From contig NZ_CP033875.1 of assembly GCF_002742645.2 (NCBI RefSeq), positions 2,024,001 to 2,088,000 on the forward strand: a stretch of 64,000 nt of DNA, in the 5' to 3' direction. The DNA is from Caulobacter sp. FWC26 (GTDB lineage: Bacteria; Pseudomonadota; Alphaproteobacteria; Caulobacterales; Caulobacteraceae). Shown in pieces: positions 53,424-62,008 of this stretch. The stretch's first letter is position 1. Each line of letters opens with the position of its first letter. The notes below the pieces were generated by a model. That model did not search any database. It was not told the origin of the DNA and saw only the letters and a list, made by a program, of their open reading frames with translations. A program made the translations under genes and the position numbers.

Positions 53424-53494
53424 GCTCAGGACCTATTAAATTGCTTGCATGACGGGCGTTGCTCTGATTCCCGATAGGGATCGGGGAGGCGTTG

Positions 53495-53863
53495 ATGAGC
53501 GATCTTTTGTGGTTGTCGGACAGGCAGATGGCGGTGATTGCGCCGTTCTTTCCGTTGGCGCACGGCGTACCTCGGGTGGATGACCGGCGGGTGGTGTCGG
53601 GGATCGTGTTCGTGATCCGGAACGGCCTGCGCTGGCGCGATGCGCCGTCGGCCTATGGGCCGCACAAGACGCTGTATAATCGGTTTGTGCGCTGGAGCCG
53701 CCTGGGGGTGTTCGACCGCATCTTCGCGGCCCTGGCCGGACAGGCGGGAGAGCCGGACGCCATCATGATCGACAGCACCCACCTGAAGGCGCATCGCACG
53801 GCGGCGAGCCTGCTCAAAAAGGGGATGTTCCCCGCCGCATCGGGCGAACCAAGGGCGGCCTGA
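53495..53863 (+). CDS. IS5-family transposase, OrfA part
   Basis: About 122 residues starting at the second of two ATGs. DUF4096-like start LWLSDRQMAVIAPFFP, then VFVIRNGLRWRDAPSAYGPH and the first DDE aspartate region DAIMIDSTHLKAHRTAAS. It should be joined to OrfB by a -1 frameshift at 53816-53824. Confidence 0.9.
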   Translation: MSDLLWLSDRQMAVIAPFFPLAHGVPRVDDRRVVSGIVFVIRNGLRWRDAPSAYGPHKTLYNRFVRWSRLGVFDRIFAALAGQAGEPDAIMIDSTHLKAHRTAASLLKKGMFPAASGEPRAA

Positions 53864-54258
53864 ACTCCAAGCTGCACACCGTCTGCGACGACCGGGGGCG
53901 GCCCCTGGTCATGCTGCTCACCGAAGGCCAGATGAGCGACCACAGGGGCGCCGCCCTCATGCTGGGCGCCCTGCCGCGCGCCCGCGTCCTCATCGGCGAC
54001 AGGGGCTACGACAGCCGCGGCTTCCGCGACGCTCTCGCCGCCCGCGGAACCGACGCCTGCATCCCCTCAAGCCGCAGCCGCAAGATCCCAATCCCCCACG
54101 ACCCGGCCGTCTATCGCCGCCGACACAGGATCGAGAACCTCTTCGCCCGCCTCAAGGACTGGCGCCGCATCGCCACCCGCTACGACCGGTGCGCCCACAC
54201 CTTCATGGCCGCCATCACCATCGCCGCCATCATGATCTTCTGGATCAATGAGTCCTGA
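53825..54258 (+). CDS. IS5-family transposase, OrfB part (frameshift continuation)
   Basis: The -1 frame continues with DVPRRIGRTKGGLNSKLHTV, the second aspartate region RVLIGDRGYDSRGFRDALAA and the Glu region RHRIENLFARLKDWRRIATR. It is the C-terminal part of the DDE transposase. An internal ATG at 53911 could start a shorter product. It ends at TGA 54256-54258, two bases before the IS end. Confidence 0.88.
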
Positions 54259-54260
54259 GC

Positions 54261-54803
54261 CTAGGCCTAGAGCGATACCGGGCGTTGCCGTTCCCGACGC
54301 CACCTTTGGCGGAGCAGGCGAGGATTGTGCAGGCGGCGCGAGATCGGCTGCGCATCACACAACAACAGATATCAGCCGTACGGACCTCGTTGGCTCGCCT
54401 GCCTGATCTCGAGCAGGAGCTGTTCGCTGCGGCCGTGGCCGGAGAACTCGCTCCTCAGGATCCCAACGATGAGCCGGCGTCGGCGCTCGCAATCAGGCTG
54501 GGCGGTCCGCCGCAGGCTGTGACCGCGGTGACGACGAAGAGCTCGGGAGGAAAGAATATGCCGCAACGTAAACCACGCCCATCGCGACAGGCGGAGCCAA
54601 GTCCTGATCTGACGTCCGTCCTCCGCGAGAATGGCGGGGTTCTTCCCTTGCCGGATCTGTTCGCATTAGCGGGATACAATCGCGACATGCCCGAGCATGT
54701 CGAACTTTTCTACCTCGCGCTTCGCGAGGGCATGAAAGGAAGCTTGCGGCTGAGAGGCGAGGCAACCGAGAACGCCGAAGTGGAGATCGTCGATGCGGCT
54801 TGA
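54261..54803 (+). pseudogene. hsdS: Type I specificity subunit HsdS, 3' part
   Basis: Continues the S subunit: LERYRALPFPTPPLAEQARI (second conserved helix, mirroring the one after TRD1), then a linker (PQRKPRPSRQAEPSPD) and a C-terminal alpha-helical module DLTSVLRENGGVLPLPDLFA ending AEVEIVDAA. With one CTAG copy removed, 52232-53423 plus 54265-54803 make an unbroken 577-codon frame. An in-frame TTG at 54285 might express this piece alone. The stop overlaps the start of the ATPase gene by 11 bp. Confidence 0.88.
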
Positions 54804-56403
54804 GAAGGTCAGGATCGGCTCCTTCAAAAACCTTCGTGACCTTAACGTCGTCTTCGACGAGCTCTCACCTTACACCGTCCTCGTTGGCGAAAACGGTGCC
54901 GGGAAGTCGAATCTGATCGAGGGCCTAGCGCTGGTCTTCCGCAACCTCGATCTCGATGTGGAGGCCCCCTTCGACTACGAGCTGCAATATGAGTGCCGTG
55001 ACAACATCATATCGGTCAAGGCGAAGGCCGACCAGCATCCCAGCTTTCGGATAAGGCGGCCGGGCGAAGAGTCGTTCGCGGACTTATCCCGCAAGGCCTT
55101 CATGGCGGAGGACGCGGATGGGCGGCCTCGCCACCGGCCGGCGTTTGTGTTCGGCTATTACTCTGGGCCGAGTGATCGCCTAACGTCGATCTTCGAGAAG
55201 CATCGGGAGCGCTTTTACAGCTGGATCATCAAAGCGCCGGAGCAACGTGGGAAGGCGATCGCTGACCCGAATTCGCTGCGACGGCTGTTCTACGCCGAAA
55301 CGCTGCACGGCCAGTTCGCCCTGATCGCCTTCTTCATGGAGGCGAGTGAGGCGTCGAAGGCCGACCGCGACTTCCTTCGCGACCACCTGCAAATCGAGGG
55401 TCTCGACAGTGTTCTGTTCGCTCTCAAGGAGCCGCCGTGGAAGCGCAAAGGCGGCGATCCGCGTTTCTGGAACGCCGTGGGCGAGGTTCAGCAGTTTCTT
55501 GCTTACCTTTACGACAAGGCACTGTTGCCGCTCCGTATGACGCGGCGAATTCCGATCGACTTGACCAAGAACCCGATCGTTCAGAGCTTATACCTGTTCC
55601 TCTCCAACACCGACGCGCTGGCCGAAGTTTACCGAACCTACGGCAACCAATATGCCTTCTTCACGGCATTGGAGAGCATGCACCTATCGAAAGTGCTCGG
55701 CGAGGTGCGCACTCGCGTCAAGATGACGCCGGAAGCTGGCGGCGGGAACGTGACCTACCGCGACTTGAGCGAGGGCGAACAGCAGTTGTTGCTCGTGCTC
55801 GGGCTTCTGAAATTTACCGCGAGGGATGAAGCTCTCTTCCTGCTCGATGAGCCGGACACCCATTTGAACCCCGCCTGGAGCACTCAGTATCTCAGTTTCC
55901 TCGACCGTTTCATCCGCGATCGGGACAGTTGCCATATTGTGATGTCGACGCATGATCCGTTGGTCTTCGCTGGATTGAAGCGCGAACAGGTGCGGATTTT
56001 TCGGCGTGACGAACAGGGGTGCGCCGTTGCTGACCCTCCTGACCAAGACCCGCGGGGCATGGGCGTCGCAGCTATTCTAACAAGCGATCTCTTCCGGCTG
56101 CGCACCACATTGGACCCCGAAACCCAGGCGGATCTTGATAAGCAACGCCTGTTGGCCATGAAGGAGAACCTCACTGATGACGATCAGGCCGAACTGGCGC
56201 GGCTGCGGGAGGTGCTGCGCGGGCGCGGTTTCGACCTGACGCAGCGCGATCCACTTTATCAGGAATTCCTGAAGGCCTGGACTGCCCAGGAGGACCCTCG
56301 CTGGCGCGAGACTGTGGAACTCACCCCTGAACAGCAGCAGGCGCGGAGCCGTTTAGCCGCTCGCATCGTCGAGGAGCTGCGTCGCGAGCAGGGCATGTCG
56401 TAA
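54793..56403 (+). CDS. AAA/ABC-type ATPase resembling Septu PtuA
   Basis: The 536-residue ATPase has Walker A GENGAGKSNLIEGLAL (residues about 33-48), a long helical insertion, an ABC-like signature RDLSEGEQQLLLVLGLLKF, Walker B ALFLLDEPDTHLNP and a switch His in IVMSTHDPLVFAG. The C-terminal 130 residues are helical. It is the SMC/RecF-like kind seen in PtuA and OLD proteins, without a TOPRIM domain. Translation is coupled to hsdS (11-bp overlap) and the HNH gene follows after 4 bp. Probably the sensor/ATPase of a nuclease complex. Confidence 0.85.
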   Translation: MRLEKVRIGSFKNLRDLNVVFDELSPYTVLVGENGAGKSNLIEGLALVFRNLDLDVEAPFDYELQYECRDNIISVKAKADQHPSFRIRRPGEESFADLSRKAFMAEDADGRPRHRPAFVFGYYSGPSDRLTSIFEKHRERFYSWIIKAPEQRGKAIADPNSLRRLFYAETLHGQFALIAFFMEASEASKADRDFLRDHLQIEGLDSVLFALKEPPWKRKGGDPRFWNAVGEVQQFLAYLYDKALLPLRMTRRIPIDLTKNPIVQSLYLFLSNTDALAEVYRTYGNQYAFFTALESMHLSKVLGEVRTRVKMTPEAGGGNVTYRDLSEGEQQLLLVLGLLKFTARDEALFLLDEPDTHLNPAWSTQYLSFLDRFIRDRDSCHIVMSTHDPLVFAGLKREQVRIFRRDEQGCAVADPPDQDPRGMGVAAILTSDLFRLRTTLDPETQADLDKQRLLAMKENLTDDDQAELARLREVLRGRGFDLTQRDPLYQEFLKAWTAQEDPRWRETVELTPEQQQARSRLAARIVEELRREQGMS

Positions 56404-56407
56404 CGCG

Positions 56408-57250
56408 ATGCAGTACATTAATTTGGAAGATATCCTGCCCAACATCCGGCATCTGCTCGCCGATCTGCAAACGGCGCAAGACCTCATCATGGCCGAAGCC
56501 GACCCCCGCCGTCGGGCTGCGCTCATTGAGGCAAACCAGAACCGGTGGACTGCGTTGCGCGACGCCTTCGAGGGCGCGTCGGGCGGCAAATGCTGGTACA
56601 CCGAGTGTGAGAGTCCTGGCGCGGACAACGACATCGACCATTTCCGGCCGAAGGGGAAGGTAAAAGAGGACCGGCGTCATCCCGGCTACTATTGGCTGGC
56701 CTTTGACTGGCGCAACATGCGGTTGAGCTGTCAGCGAGCGAACCGGCCACGGATTGCTCCGGGCGCCCGCGTTGCCGGCGGGAAATCGACCCATTTCCCG
56801 CTTCTCGCGACCGGTGTACGCGCAACCGAGCCAGGCGACGACATCCGTCTTGAGCATCCGGCTTTGCTGGATCCCACCGACCCCGGGGATCCGATTTTGC
56901 TGACGTTTTTACCGAACGGCGAGATCGATCTGTCTCCGCAGTATCGCGGAAATGCTGTCGCTGAAGCCAAGATCGCCGCCAGTCGATTGGGCCTGCACCT
57001 AAACTGGCCAAAGTTCGTGGAGGGCCGCATGACGCTCTACAACATTATTGAGCGCGACGTGGAGCGCGGCAAGCGAGAAGCGCCGAACGACTACCTTGGG
57101 ATGCCGCAAGCCTCGCAAGCCTTCAAGGATGTGATCGGTGACCTCAAAAGGCGGCTGAACCCGAGGGCGCAGTACGCGGCTGCGGCCAAGGTCTACGTCG
57201 AATCGTTTCGTGATATTTGGTGGATTAACGACGTGGTGTTGAAGCTCTGA
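56408..57250 (+). CDS. HNH endonuclease resembling Septu PtuB (TIGR02646-like)
   Basis: The 280-residue protein has the HNH core DIDHFRPKGKVKEDRRHPGY, then YYWLAFDWRNMRLSCQRANR, preceded by KCWYTECES (a zinc-type cysteine region). This arrangement is the hallmark of retron- and Septu-associated HNH nucleases. It is expected to cut nucleic acid when released by its ATPase partner. It lies 4 bp after the ATPase gene and 2 bp before hsdM, so all are one operon. Confidence 0.85.
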   Translation: MQYINLEDILPNIRHLLADLQTAQDLIMAEADPRRRAALIEANQNRWTALRDAFEGASGGKCWYTECESPGADNDIDHFRPKGKVKEDRRHPGYYWLAFDWRNMRLSCQRANRPRIAPGARVAGGKSTHFPLLATGVRATEPGDDIRLEHPALLDPTDPGDPILLTFLPNGEIDLSPQYRGNAVAEAKIAASRLGLHLNWPKFVEGRMTLYNIIERDVERGKREAPNDYLGMPQASQAFKDVIGDLKRRLNPRAQYAAAAKVYVESFRDIWWINDVVLKL

Positions 57251-57252
57251 TT

Positions 57253-58701
57253 ATGGTGGGAACCCAGCAACGCGCCGATGGCGCACAGAACATTGTTCGT
57301 CGCCTCTGGCAGTATTGCAATATCCTGCGGGATGATGGCTTGTCTTACCCAGATTATGTCGAGCAGCTTACTTATCTGCTGTTTCTCAAGATGGCGGACG
57401 AGCAAGCGGGTGAGATGGTCCCAAAGGAGCTCTCGTGGGGCGTTCTTGCCAGCCTTGATGCGGTCGAGATGCACGCGCATTACACCCGTATTCTGCCCGC
57501 CCTCGGTGAGCTGGGAGGAATGCTGGGCCTGATTTTTGGCAACGCCAAAAACAAGATACGCGATCCCGCAAAACTGCGGCTCCTCATCGTTGATCTGATT
57601 GGCCAGACGGAGTGGACAGGCCTATCCGATGATCTGAAAGGGGACGCGTACGAGGGGCTGCTTGAGAAGAATGCACGCGACACCAAGAGCGGGGCAGGCC
57701 AGTATTTCACTCCGCGCCCCTTGATCGAGGCCGTTGTCGCTTGTGTGGATCCGCGTCTGGGCGAAGTCATCTGTGATCCAGCGTGCGGCACAGCCGGATT
57801 TTTGCTCGCGGCTCACGACTACCTCCGAGAGAATAATCCCGAAATGACGCCGCGGCAACGCAAACAGCTTGCCACCAAAGCGATCCGCGGGGTCGAACTC
57901 GTCGAAGAGGTTGCACGGTTAGCCACGATGAACCTGCTGCTGCATGGCGTCGGCGGCAATGCCGAAGATGAGCTGCCGATCGCGTGCGAGGACAGCCTGA
58001 AGGCACCACCAAAGATGCAGGTCGATGTGGTGCTTACGAATCCCCCCTTCGGCATCAAAGGCAGCGTGACCTATTCACAAGGGAAGTCGTCCCGGGTCGA
58101 CGACAGCCTTACTATCGTTCGCCCCGACTTTTGGGTTCAGACCGCCAACAAGCAGTTGAACTTCATGCAGCACATCGTGGCGCTGCTGAAACCGGGCGGC
58201 CGTGCGGCGGTCGTCGTGCCAGACAATGTTCTCTTTGAGACCGGTGCCGCAGCATCGGTTCGCCGCCGCTTGGTTGAGACATGCCGGCTCCACACCATCC
58301 TGCGGCTTCCGCCGGGCCTGTTTTATGCCGCGGGCGTTAAGTCAAACGTCGTCTTTTTCGACAAGCCGGTTCGCGCCTCCGGCGGTCCTGCGGAATCGAT
58401 CTGGGTCTATGACCTTCGGTCTGACAAGCGCTTTTCGCTCCGTACCAAGCCGCTGCAGGCTGAAGACCTTCGCGAATTCGTAACGCTGTTCAAATCGGAT
58501 CATCGGGAAAGCGGCGATCGGCACCGGCAATTTGCGACGTCTCACGTCCTCGCGAACGCTGACTGCCGGCTCGATCTTACGTGGAGCGCGACTGGGGCGG
58601 CGCAACGCACGCCCGGCCTCGCTCGTCTCGATGAGCTGTCGGAGTTGGTCGCTGATGATCTCCGGCGGGCGCTGGAACTCATCACTAAGGCGAAGGCTTG
58701 A
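57253..58701 (+). CDS. hsdM: Type I restriction-modification methyltransferase HsdM
   Basis: The 482-residue N6-adenine methyltransferase has an N-terminal helical domain (YPDYVEQLTYLLFLKMADEQ), then YFTPRPLIEAVVACVDPRLG, motif I ICDPACGTAGFLLAAHDYL, motif IV VVLTNPPFG and PGGRAAVVVPDNVLFE. With HsdS it would methylate a bipartite site. It comes last in the operon, after the ATPase-HNH pair, instead of the usual M-S-R order. No HsdR translocase-endonuclease is found within this window. Confidence 0.95.
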   Translation: MVGTQQRADGAQNIVRRLWQYCNILRDDGLSYPDYVEQLTYLLFLKMADEQAGEMVPKELSWGVLASLDAVEMHAHYTRILPALGELGGMLGLIFGNAKNKIRDPAKLRLLIVDLIGQTEWTGLSDDLKGDAYEGLLEKNARDTKSGAGQYFTPRPLIEAVVACVDPRLGEVICDPACGTAGFLLAAHDYLRENNPEMTPRQRKQLATKAIRGVELVEEVARLATMNLLLHGVGGNAEDELPIACEDSLKAPPKMQVDVVLTNPPFGIKGSVTYSQGKSSRVDDSLTIVRPDFWVQTANKQLNFMQHIVALLKPGGRAAVVVPDNVLFETGAAASVRRRLVETCRLHTILRLPPGLFYAAGVKSNVVFFDKPVRASGGPAESIWVYDLRSDKRFSLRTKPLQAEDLREFVTLFKSDHRESGDRHRQFATSHVLANADCRLDLTWSATGAAQRTPGLARLDELSELVADDLRRALELITKAKA

Positions 58702-58738
58702 ATAACGACCATCGCCTCGTTCCGCCTTTAGGTCCCCG

Positions 58739-58969
58739 AGTTTCGGCAGCATCGATGTCGCGGGTTATGCCGAAGCGATCGCGCAGGATCGTGCCTTCAT
58801 CGACAGCGCAAACGGCAACTAGCCGGACGATCCGAAGCGGCTCGCCCATCGGATCGTCGCGCTTGCTGCGCAGTTTGAGCCGCCATCGCGGCTCGTGTTC
58901 GGTGACGCCCTGCAGTGGGCGGCGCAAAGCTCGAGTAATGCAGCAGGAGATTCTCCAATCCGCCAATGA
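58739..58969 (+). pseudogene. Short-chain dehydrogenase C-terminal remnant
   Basis: The plus frame reads SFGSIDVAGYAEAIAQDRAF, then IDSANGN, a TAG stop (58820-58822), and PDDPKRLAHRIVALAAQFEP, PSRLVFGDALQWAA, ending at tandem stops. SDR proteins have NGxQPGDPxxLAxAIV.L...PPLRLxLG at this place, so the TAG replaces a Gln codon. There is no start or N-terminal Rossmann part. It marks decayed sequence just after the defence operon. Confidence 0.5.
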
Positions 58970-59473
58970 TAACTGACAGGTGAGGCCGATAACCGCTGTT
59001 GAAATGCCGGACTCAGCGAAGGCCAGCAATCCGGTATGCCGCGGAGCGGAGGAAAACGACATACATTGAACAGTTTAGCGGCGGCTGACGGTATAGTGGG
59101 GCGGAGGATGTAAGGGAACAGTCGTACCGGGGCGTACAGGCGGCGGGGGGTGCGAACGCGGTCAGGAGGGGAGTTGGCTTTCCGTGCGCCGCGATAGACC
59201 GCGAAGGATCAAATTCCGGAAACCAACCAAAAAGACCAGTGTTTTCAATAGCCGGTGTTTTTGACGGTGTGCCTGACGGTATAGAGAACGTCGGAAAATT
59301 TTTTTGCGCGCAATATCAATTGGTTATGGTACTAGGAAATAATCGAGTGGGAGTAGCGGTAAATTAATACCGCATTCGCCGGGTAAACTTGCGGCGACTG
59401 GCGCGCTCAGTCTGCTCCGTCGGGAACTCCGGTTGCGGCGACGTGTGAAGCGGCTGCGCCGGTCCTCAGCAGT
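58970..59473. other. Gene-free, partly AT-rich region with short direct repeats
   Basis: About 500 bp. CTGACGGTATAG occurs at 59085-59096 and 59273-59284, with a related TTGACGGTGTG at 59261. The 17-mer GGGTGCGAACGCGGTCA (59148-59164) also occurs at 26503. The stretch 59285-59395 is much richer in A+T. It could hold a recombination or attachment region or promoters; no gene is supported. Confidence 0.4.
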
Positions 59474-60004
59474 CTACCGCGCAAACTCCGTGGCCAGCCG
59501 CCGAAGCGCCTGCGACATATGCTTCTCTACCGCGCTTCGCGAGATACCAAGCTGCTGGGCGGTTTCGGCGTGCGACAGGCCGTAAAACTTGTGCAGCCAG
59601 AACACGCGCTGGGTCCTATCGGGCAAATCCGTAATCACCTGAACCAACCGCTCAAGACGGAGGCGAGCGCCCACGGCGGCTTCAGCGTCCGGTATGTCGG
59701 CGATGTCGGCCCCGTGCAGGCTTACATGGCTGTCGCGCCGCCAGGCGGCGTCACGGACAGCCGCGCGGCGCCGGCTGCGCGCTCGGTCGACCAAGAGATT
59801 TGACGCTAGCCTGTATAGGTAGGCCGAGGAATTTTCGATCGGTTCGTGATCCACCCTTTGAACCTTGAGATAGAGGTCCTGCATCAGGTCCTCAACCTCT
59901 CCGTTCCCGCCGGCTCTGACGGCGAAGAAGCGACGCATGTCTTGGCGCCGAGCCAGATAGGCGAGGACGAGGGGCGGCGTCGACGGAGGGCGTGAAGCGG
60001 TCAC
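59474..60004 (-). CDS. ECF-type sigma factor
   Basis: About 176 residues from GTG 60004, which overlaps the cytochrome b561 stop (GTGA). Region 2 is EVEDLMQDLYLKVQR with SSAYLYRLASNLLVDRARSR. Region 4 is VITDLPDRTQRVFWLHKFYG, then LSHAETAQQLGISRSAVEKH. It is FecI-like. No anti-sigma gene adjoins it within the window. It is the last gene of the RND/OMF/cytochrome operon, so it may drive that operon or its response. Confidence 0.88.
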   Translation of the reverse strand: MTASRPPSTPPLVLAYLARRQDMRRFFAVRAGGNGEVEDLMQDLYLKVQRVDHEPIENSSAYLYRLASNLLVDRARSRRRAAVRDAAWRRDSHVSLHGADIADIPDAEAAVGARLRLERLVQVITDLPDRTQRVFWLHKFYGLSHAETAQQLGISRSAVEKHMSQALRRLATEFAR

Positions 60005-60612
60005 GGCGTAGGGCGTTGGAAGAGCGGAAAGGAAGGGCGACGAGGGGGAGGGCGTCCCGTCATGCGCTCCAGCACGTCGGTCTCGCCGCCCCGGTCCGAA
60101 AGGCGATGCTTCAGCGCGCCGATGACGTGCAGAAGCGCCAGGCCCAGCAGCGTGTAGGCCAGGACCCTGTGCAGCCATTGAAAGACAGCGAAACCGGCGT
60201 TGCTCTTCGGCAGCAGTTCTGGAAGCGCCATGAACAGGAAGGGCACGCCGTCGCTGTCGATGTAGGAACTGGACATGGCGTAGCCCGTCAGGGGCACGAT
60301 CACGGTCAGGACCAGCAACGCGCGATGGATCATGCGCGACAGGGTCGCCTCCCAGCGCGAGAGCCCGCGTGGCTCGCCGGGATAGGTCGAGCGCCCCCGC
60401 ACGATCAGTGCGATGACGGCGATGATGAAGACCGTGACGCCCATTTGCTTGTGCACGGGGTAGAGCGCGAACTTGATCGGATCGGCGTCCGGCAAGGCGG
60501 TCATCCACCATCCAAGAGCAATCAGCCCAAGAACCAGCACCGCCCGCAACCAGTGCAGCCCCACCATGGCGAACGGATAGCGGCGGGGAGCCACCTCTTT
60601 GGCGAAAGTCAT
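60001..60612 (-). CDS. Cytochrome b561 family protein
   Basis: The 203-residue four-helix haem protein contains the haem-ligand histidines in MVGLHWLRAVLVLG, YPVHKQMGVTVFI, MIHRALLVLTVIVPLTGYAM and FQWLHRVLAYTLLGLALLHV. It moves electrons between quinol and periplasmic partners. It overlaps the outer-membrane-channel stop and the sigma-factor start by 4 bp, which suggests tight co-expression. Confidence 0.92.
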   Translation of the reverse strand: MTFAKEVAPRRYPFAMVGLHWLRAVLVLGLIALGWWMTALPDADPIKFALYPVHKQMGVTVFIIAVIALIVRGRSTYPGEPRGLSRWEATLSRMIHRALLVLTVIVPLTGYAMSSSYIDSDGVPFLFMALPELLPKSNAGFAVFQWLHRVLAYTLLGLALLHVIGALKHRLSDRGGETDVLERMTGRPPPRRPSFPLFQRPTP

Positions 60613-62006
60613 CGCAGGTCCTCTCTGGATTGCGGTCGGTCCAGTCCTCCGCCGAGTGCGGCGTAGAGCGCGACCATGGACGCGAGTTGGTCGTGCCTAA
60701 GCGACAGCAGGGTCTGACGCGCGGCGTAGTCGGCGCGTTGGGCGTCGAGCAGCTCAAGCCGCCCATCCAGGCCGGAGCGATATCGCAGGCTCGACAGATG
60801 CAGACGACGGCTGGCCGCGTCGGCCGCCCCCTTCTGCACATGAGCCTGGTTGGCGAAGGTGGCCTGAGCGGCCAGTCCGTCGGCGACTTCGCGGAAAGCG
60901 ACCTGGATCTGCCGCTCATAGGCCGCGACGGCGATCGACTTGCGCGCCTCGGTCAAGGCCAGGCCGCCCCGCAACTGACCATTTCGGAAGATGGGCTGAG
61001 TGATCTGCGGCGCGAACGACCAGGCTCTGCTCGCAGGGTTGAACAGTGCGCCCAGGTCCGTGCTGGCCCCACCGAACGCGCCGCTCAAGCTGATGCGGGG
61101 CAGGAAGGCGGCGCGTGCGGCGCCGACATTTGCGTTGGCGGCGCGCAGCATGTGTTCAGCCTGCGCGATGTCCGGTCGCAGGACGAGCAGATCGGCGGGA
61201 AGGCCGGGCTCCAACTGGGTGGGAAGCGGCTGATCGGCCAGGGAAATCGCAGTCGGTAACGAGGCAGGAACTGGCCCGCCGACTACGAGTTCAAGCGCAT
61301 TGCGCGCCTGGGCCAGCGCGCGTCGGCCAGCTTCGCGATCGGCTTCGGCTTGACGCACCAAACCCTCGGCCTGGGCGACGTCGAGGCCGCTCGCCTGCGA
61401 GGCAGACTTGAGCCGTTGAGCGATGTCGAACGATGCGCGCCAGTCCGCCAGGGTGGCTTCGGTCAGTGTTAGTTGCTCCGCCGCCAGCCGCTCGTCGAGA
61501 TAGGCGGTCGCGACGGCTGAGATCAGGGCGATCCGAGCGGCGCGCGCACCGGTTTCGCTGGCCAAGTAGCGCTCGTAGGCGGCGCTGGACTCCGCTCGGA
61601 GGCGACCGAAAAGGTCCAGTTCGAAGGCCGTCAGCCCCAGATTGACGGAGTAGGTGTCTGACCGACCTTGCGTTGGGGAGCGCTCCCGGGTTTGCGAAAG
61701 ACCGACGTCGAGACTTGGTCCCAAGGGGCTGCGTGCGATGCGACGTTCGGCGCGGGCGGCTTCGACATTCAATAGGGCGGTCCGAAGATCTCGGCTCTGG
61801 TCCAGCGCCAGACTGATCAGCGCTTGCAACCGGGGATCGCCATAAACCTGACGCCAGGCCAAAGACCTCGCGGTCGGCATGTCTGCCGCAACGCCGCCTT
61901 CAACGACCGGATAGGCTGGCGCTACGGGCGCTGCAGGCAAGTCCAGGCGCGGCGTGGTGGAGCAGGCGGCCAGCAGCGCCGCGCCGCCGAGGATAAGGGA
62001 GCGCAT
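60609..62006 (-). CDS. RND efflux outer-membrane lipoprotein (OprM/NodT family)
   Basis: The 465-residue channel has a lipoprotein signal ending LAACS and two outer-membrane-efflux repeats (ALDQSRDLRTALLNVEAARA and RPDIAQAEHMLRAANANVGA, then RAAFLPRISLSGAFGGAS). It forms the exit duct for the RND pump encoded two bases upstream. Confidence 0.94.
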   Translation of the reverse strand: MRSLILGGAALLAACSTTPRLDLPAAPVAPAYPVVEGGVAADMPTARSLAWRQVYGDPRLQALISLALDQSRDLRTALLNVEAARAERRIARSPLGPSLDVGLSQTRERSPTQGRSDTYSVNLGLTAFELDLFGRLRAESSAAYERYLASETGARAARIALISAVATAYLDERLAAEQLTLTEATLADWRASFDIAQRLKSASQASGLDVAQAEGLVRQAEADREAGRRALAQARNALELVVGGPVPASLPTAISLADQPLPTQLEPGLPADLLVLRPDIAQAEHMLRAANANVGAARAAFLPRISLSGAFGGASTDLGALFNPASRAWSFAPQITQPIFRNGQLRGGLALTEARKSIAVAAYERQIQVAFREVADGLAAQATFANQAHVQKGAADAASRRLHLSSLRYRSGLDGRLELLDAQRADYAARQTLLSLRHDQLASMVALYAALGGGLDRPQSREDLR

Positions 62007-62008
62007 GA

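Larger units (their letters stand above)
53424..54260 (+). mobile_element. IS5-family insertion sequence, 837 bp
   Basis: Inverted ends GCTCAGGAC (53424) and GTCCTGAGC (54260) are flanked by CTAG duplications (53420-53423 and 54261-54264), the classic IS5-family target. Two overlapping transposase frames are joined by a -1 shift at AAAAAGGGG (53816-53824). Size and layout fit the IS427 group. It lies in the same direction as hsdS. Confidence 0.93.

Noticed and set aside
54793..56403. OLD-family nuclease (ATPase plus TOPRIM)
   Set aside because: No TOPRIM motif is visible after the ATPase domain; the partner gene supplies an HNH nuclease instead.
52232..58701. Complete classical type I restriction-modification system
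   Set aside because: No hsdR gene with helicase and nuclease motifs is present; the interposed genes are an ATPase and an HNH nuclease.
58685..59062. A 125-codon minus-strand frame after hsdM
   Set aside because: The opposite strand reads as a decayed SDR C-terminus, which explains the open antisense frame.
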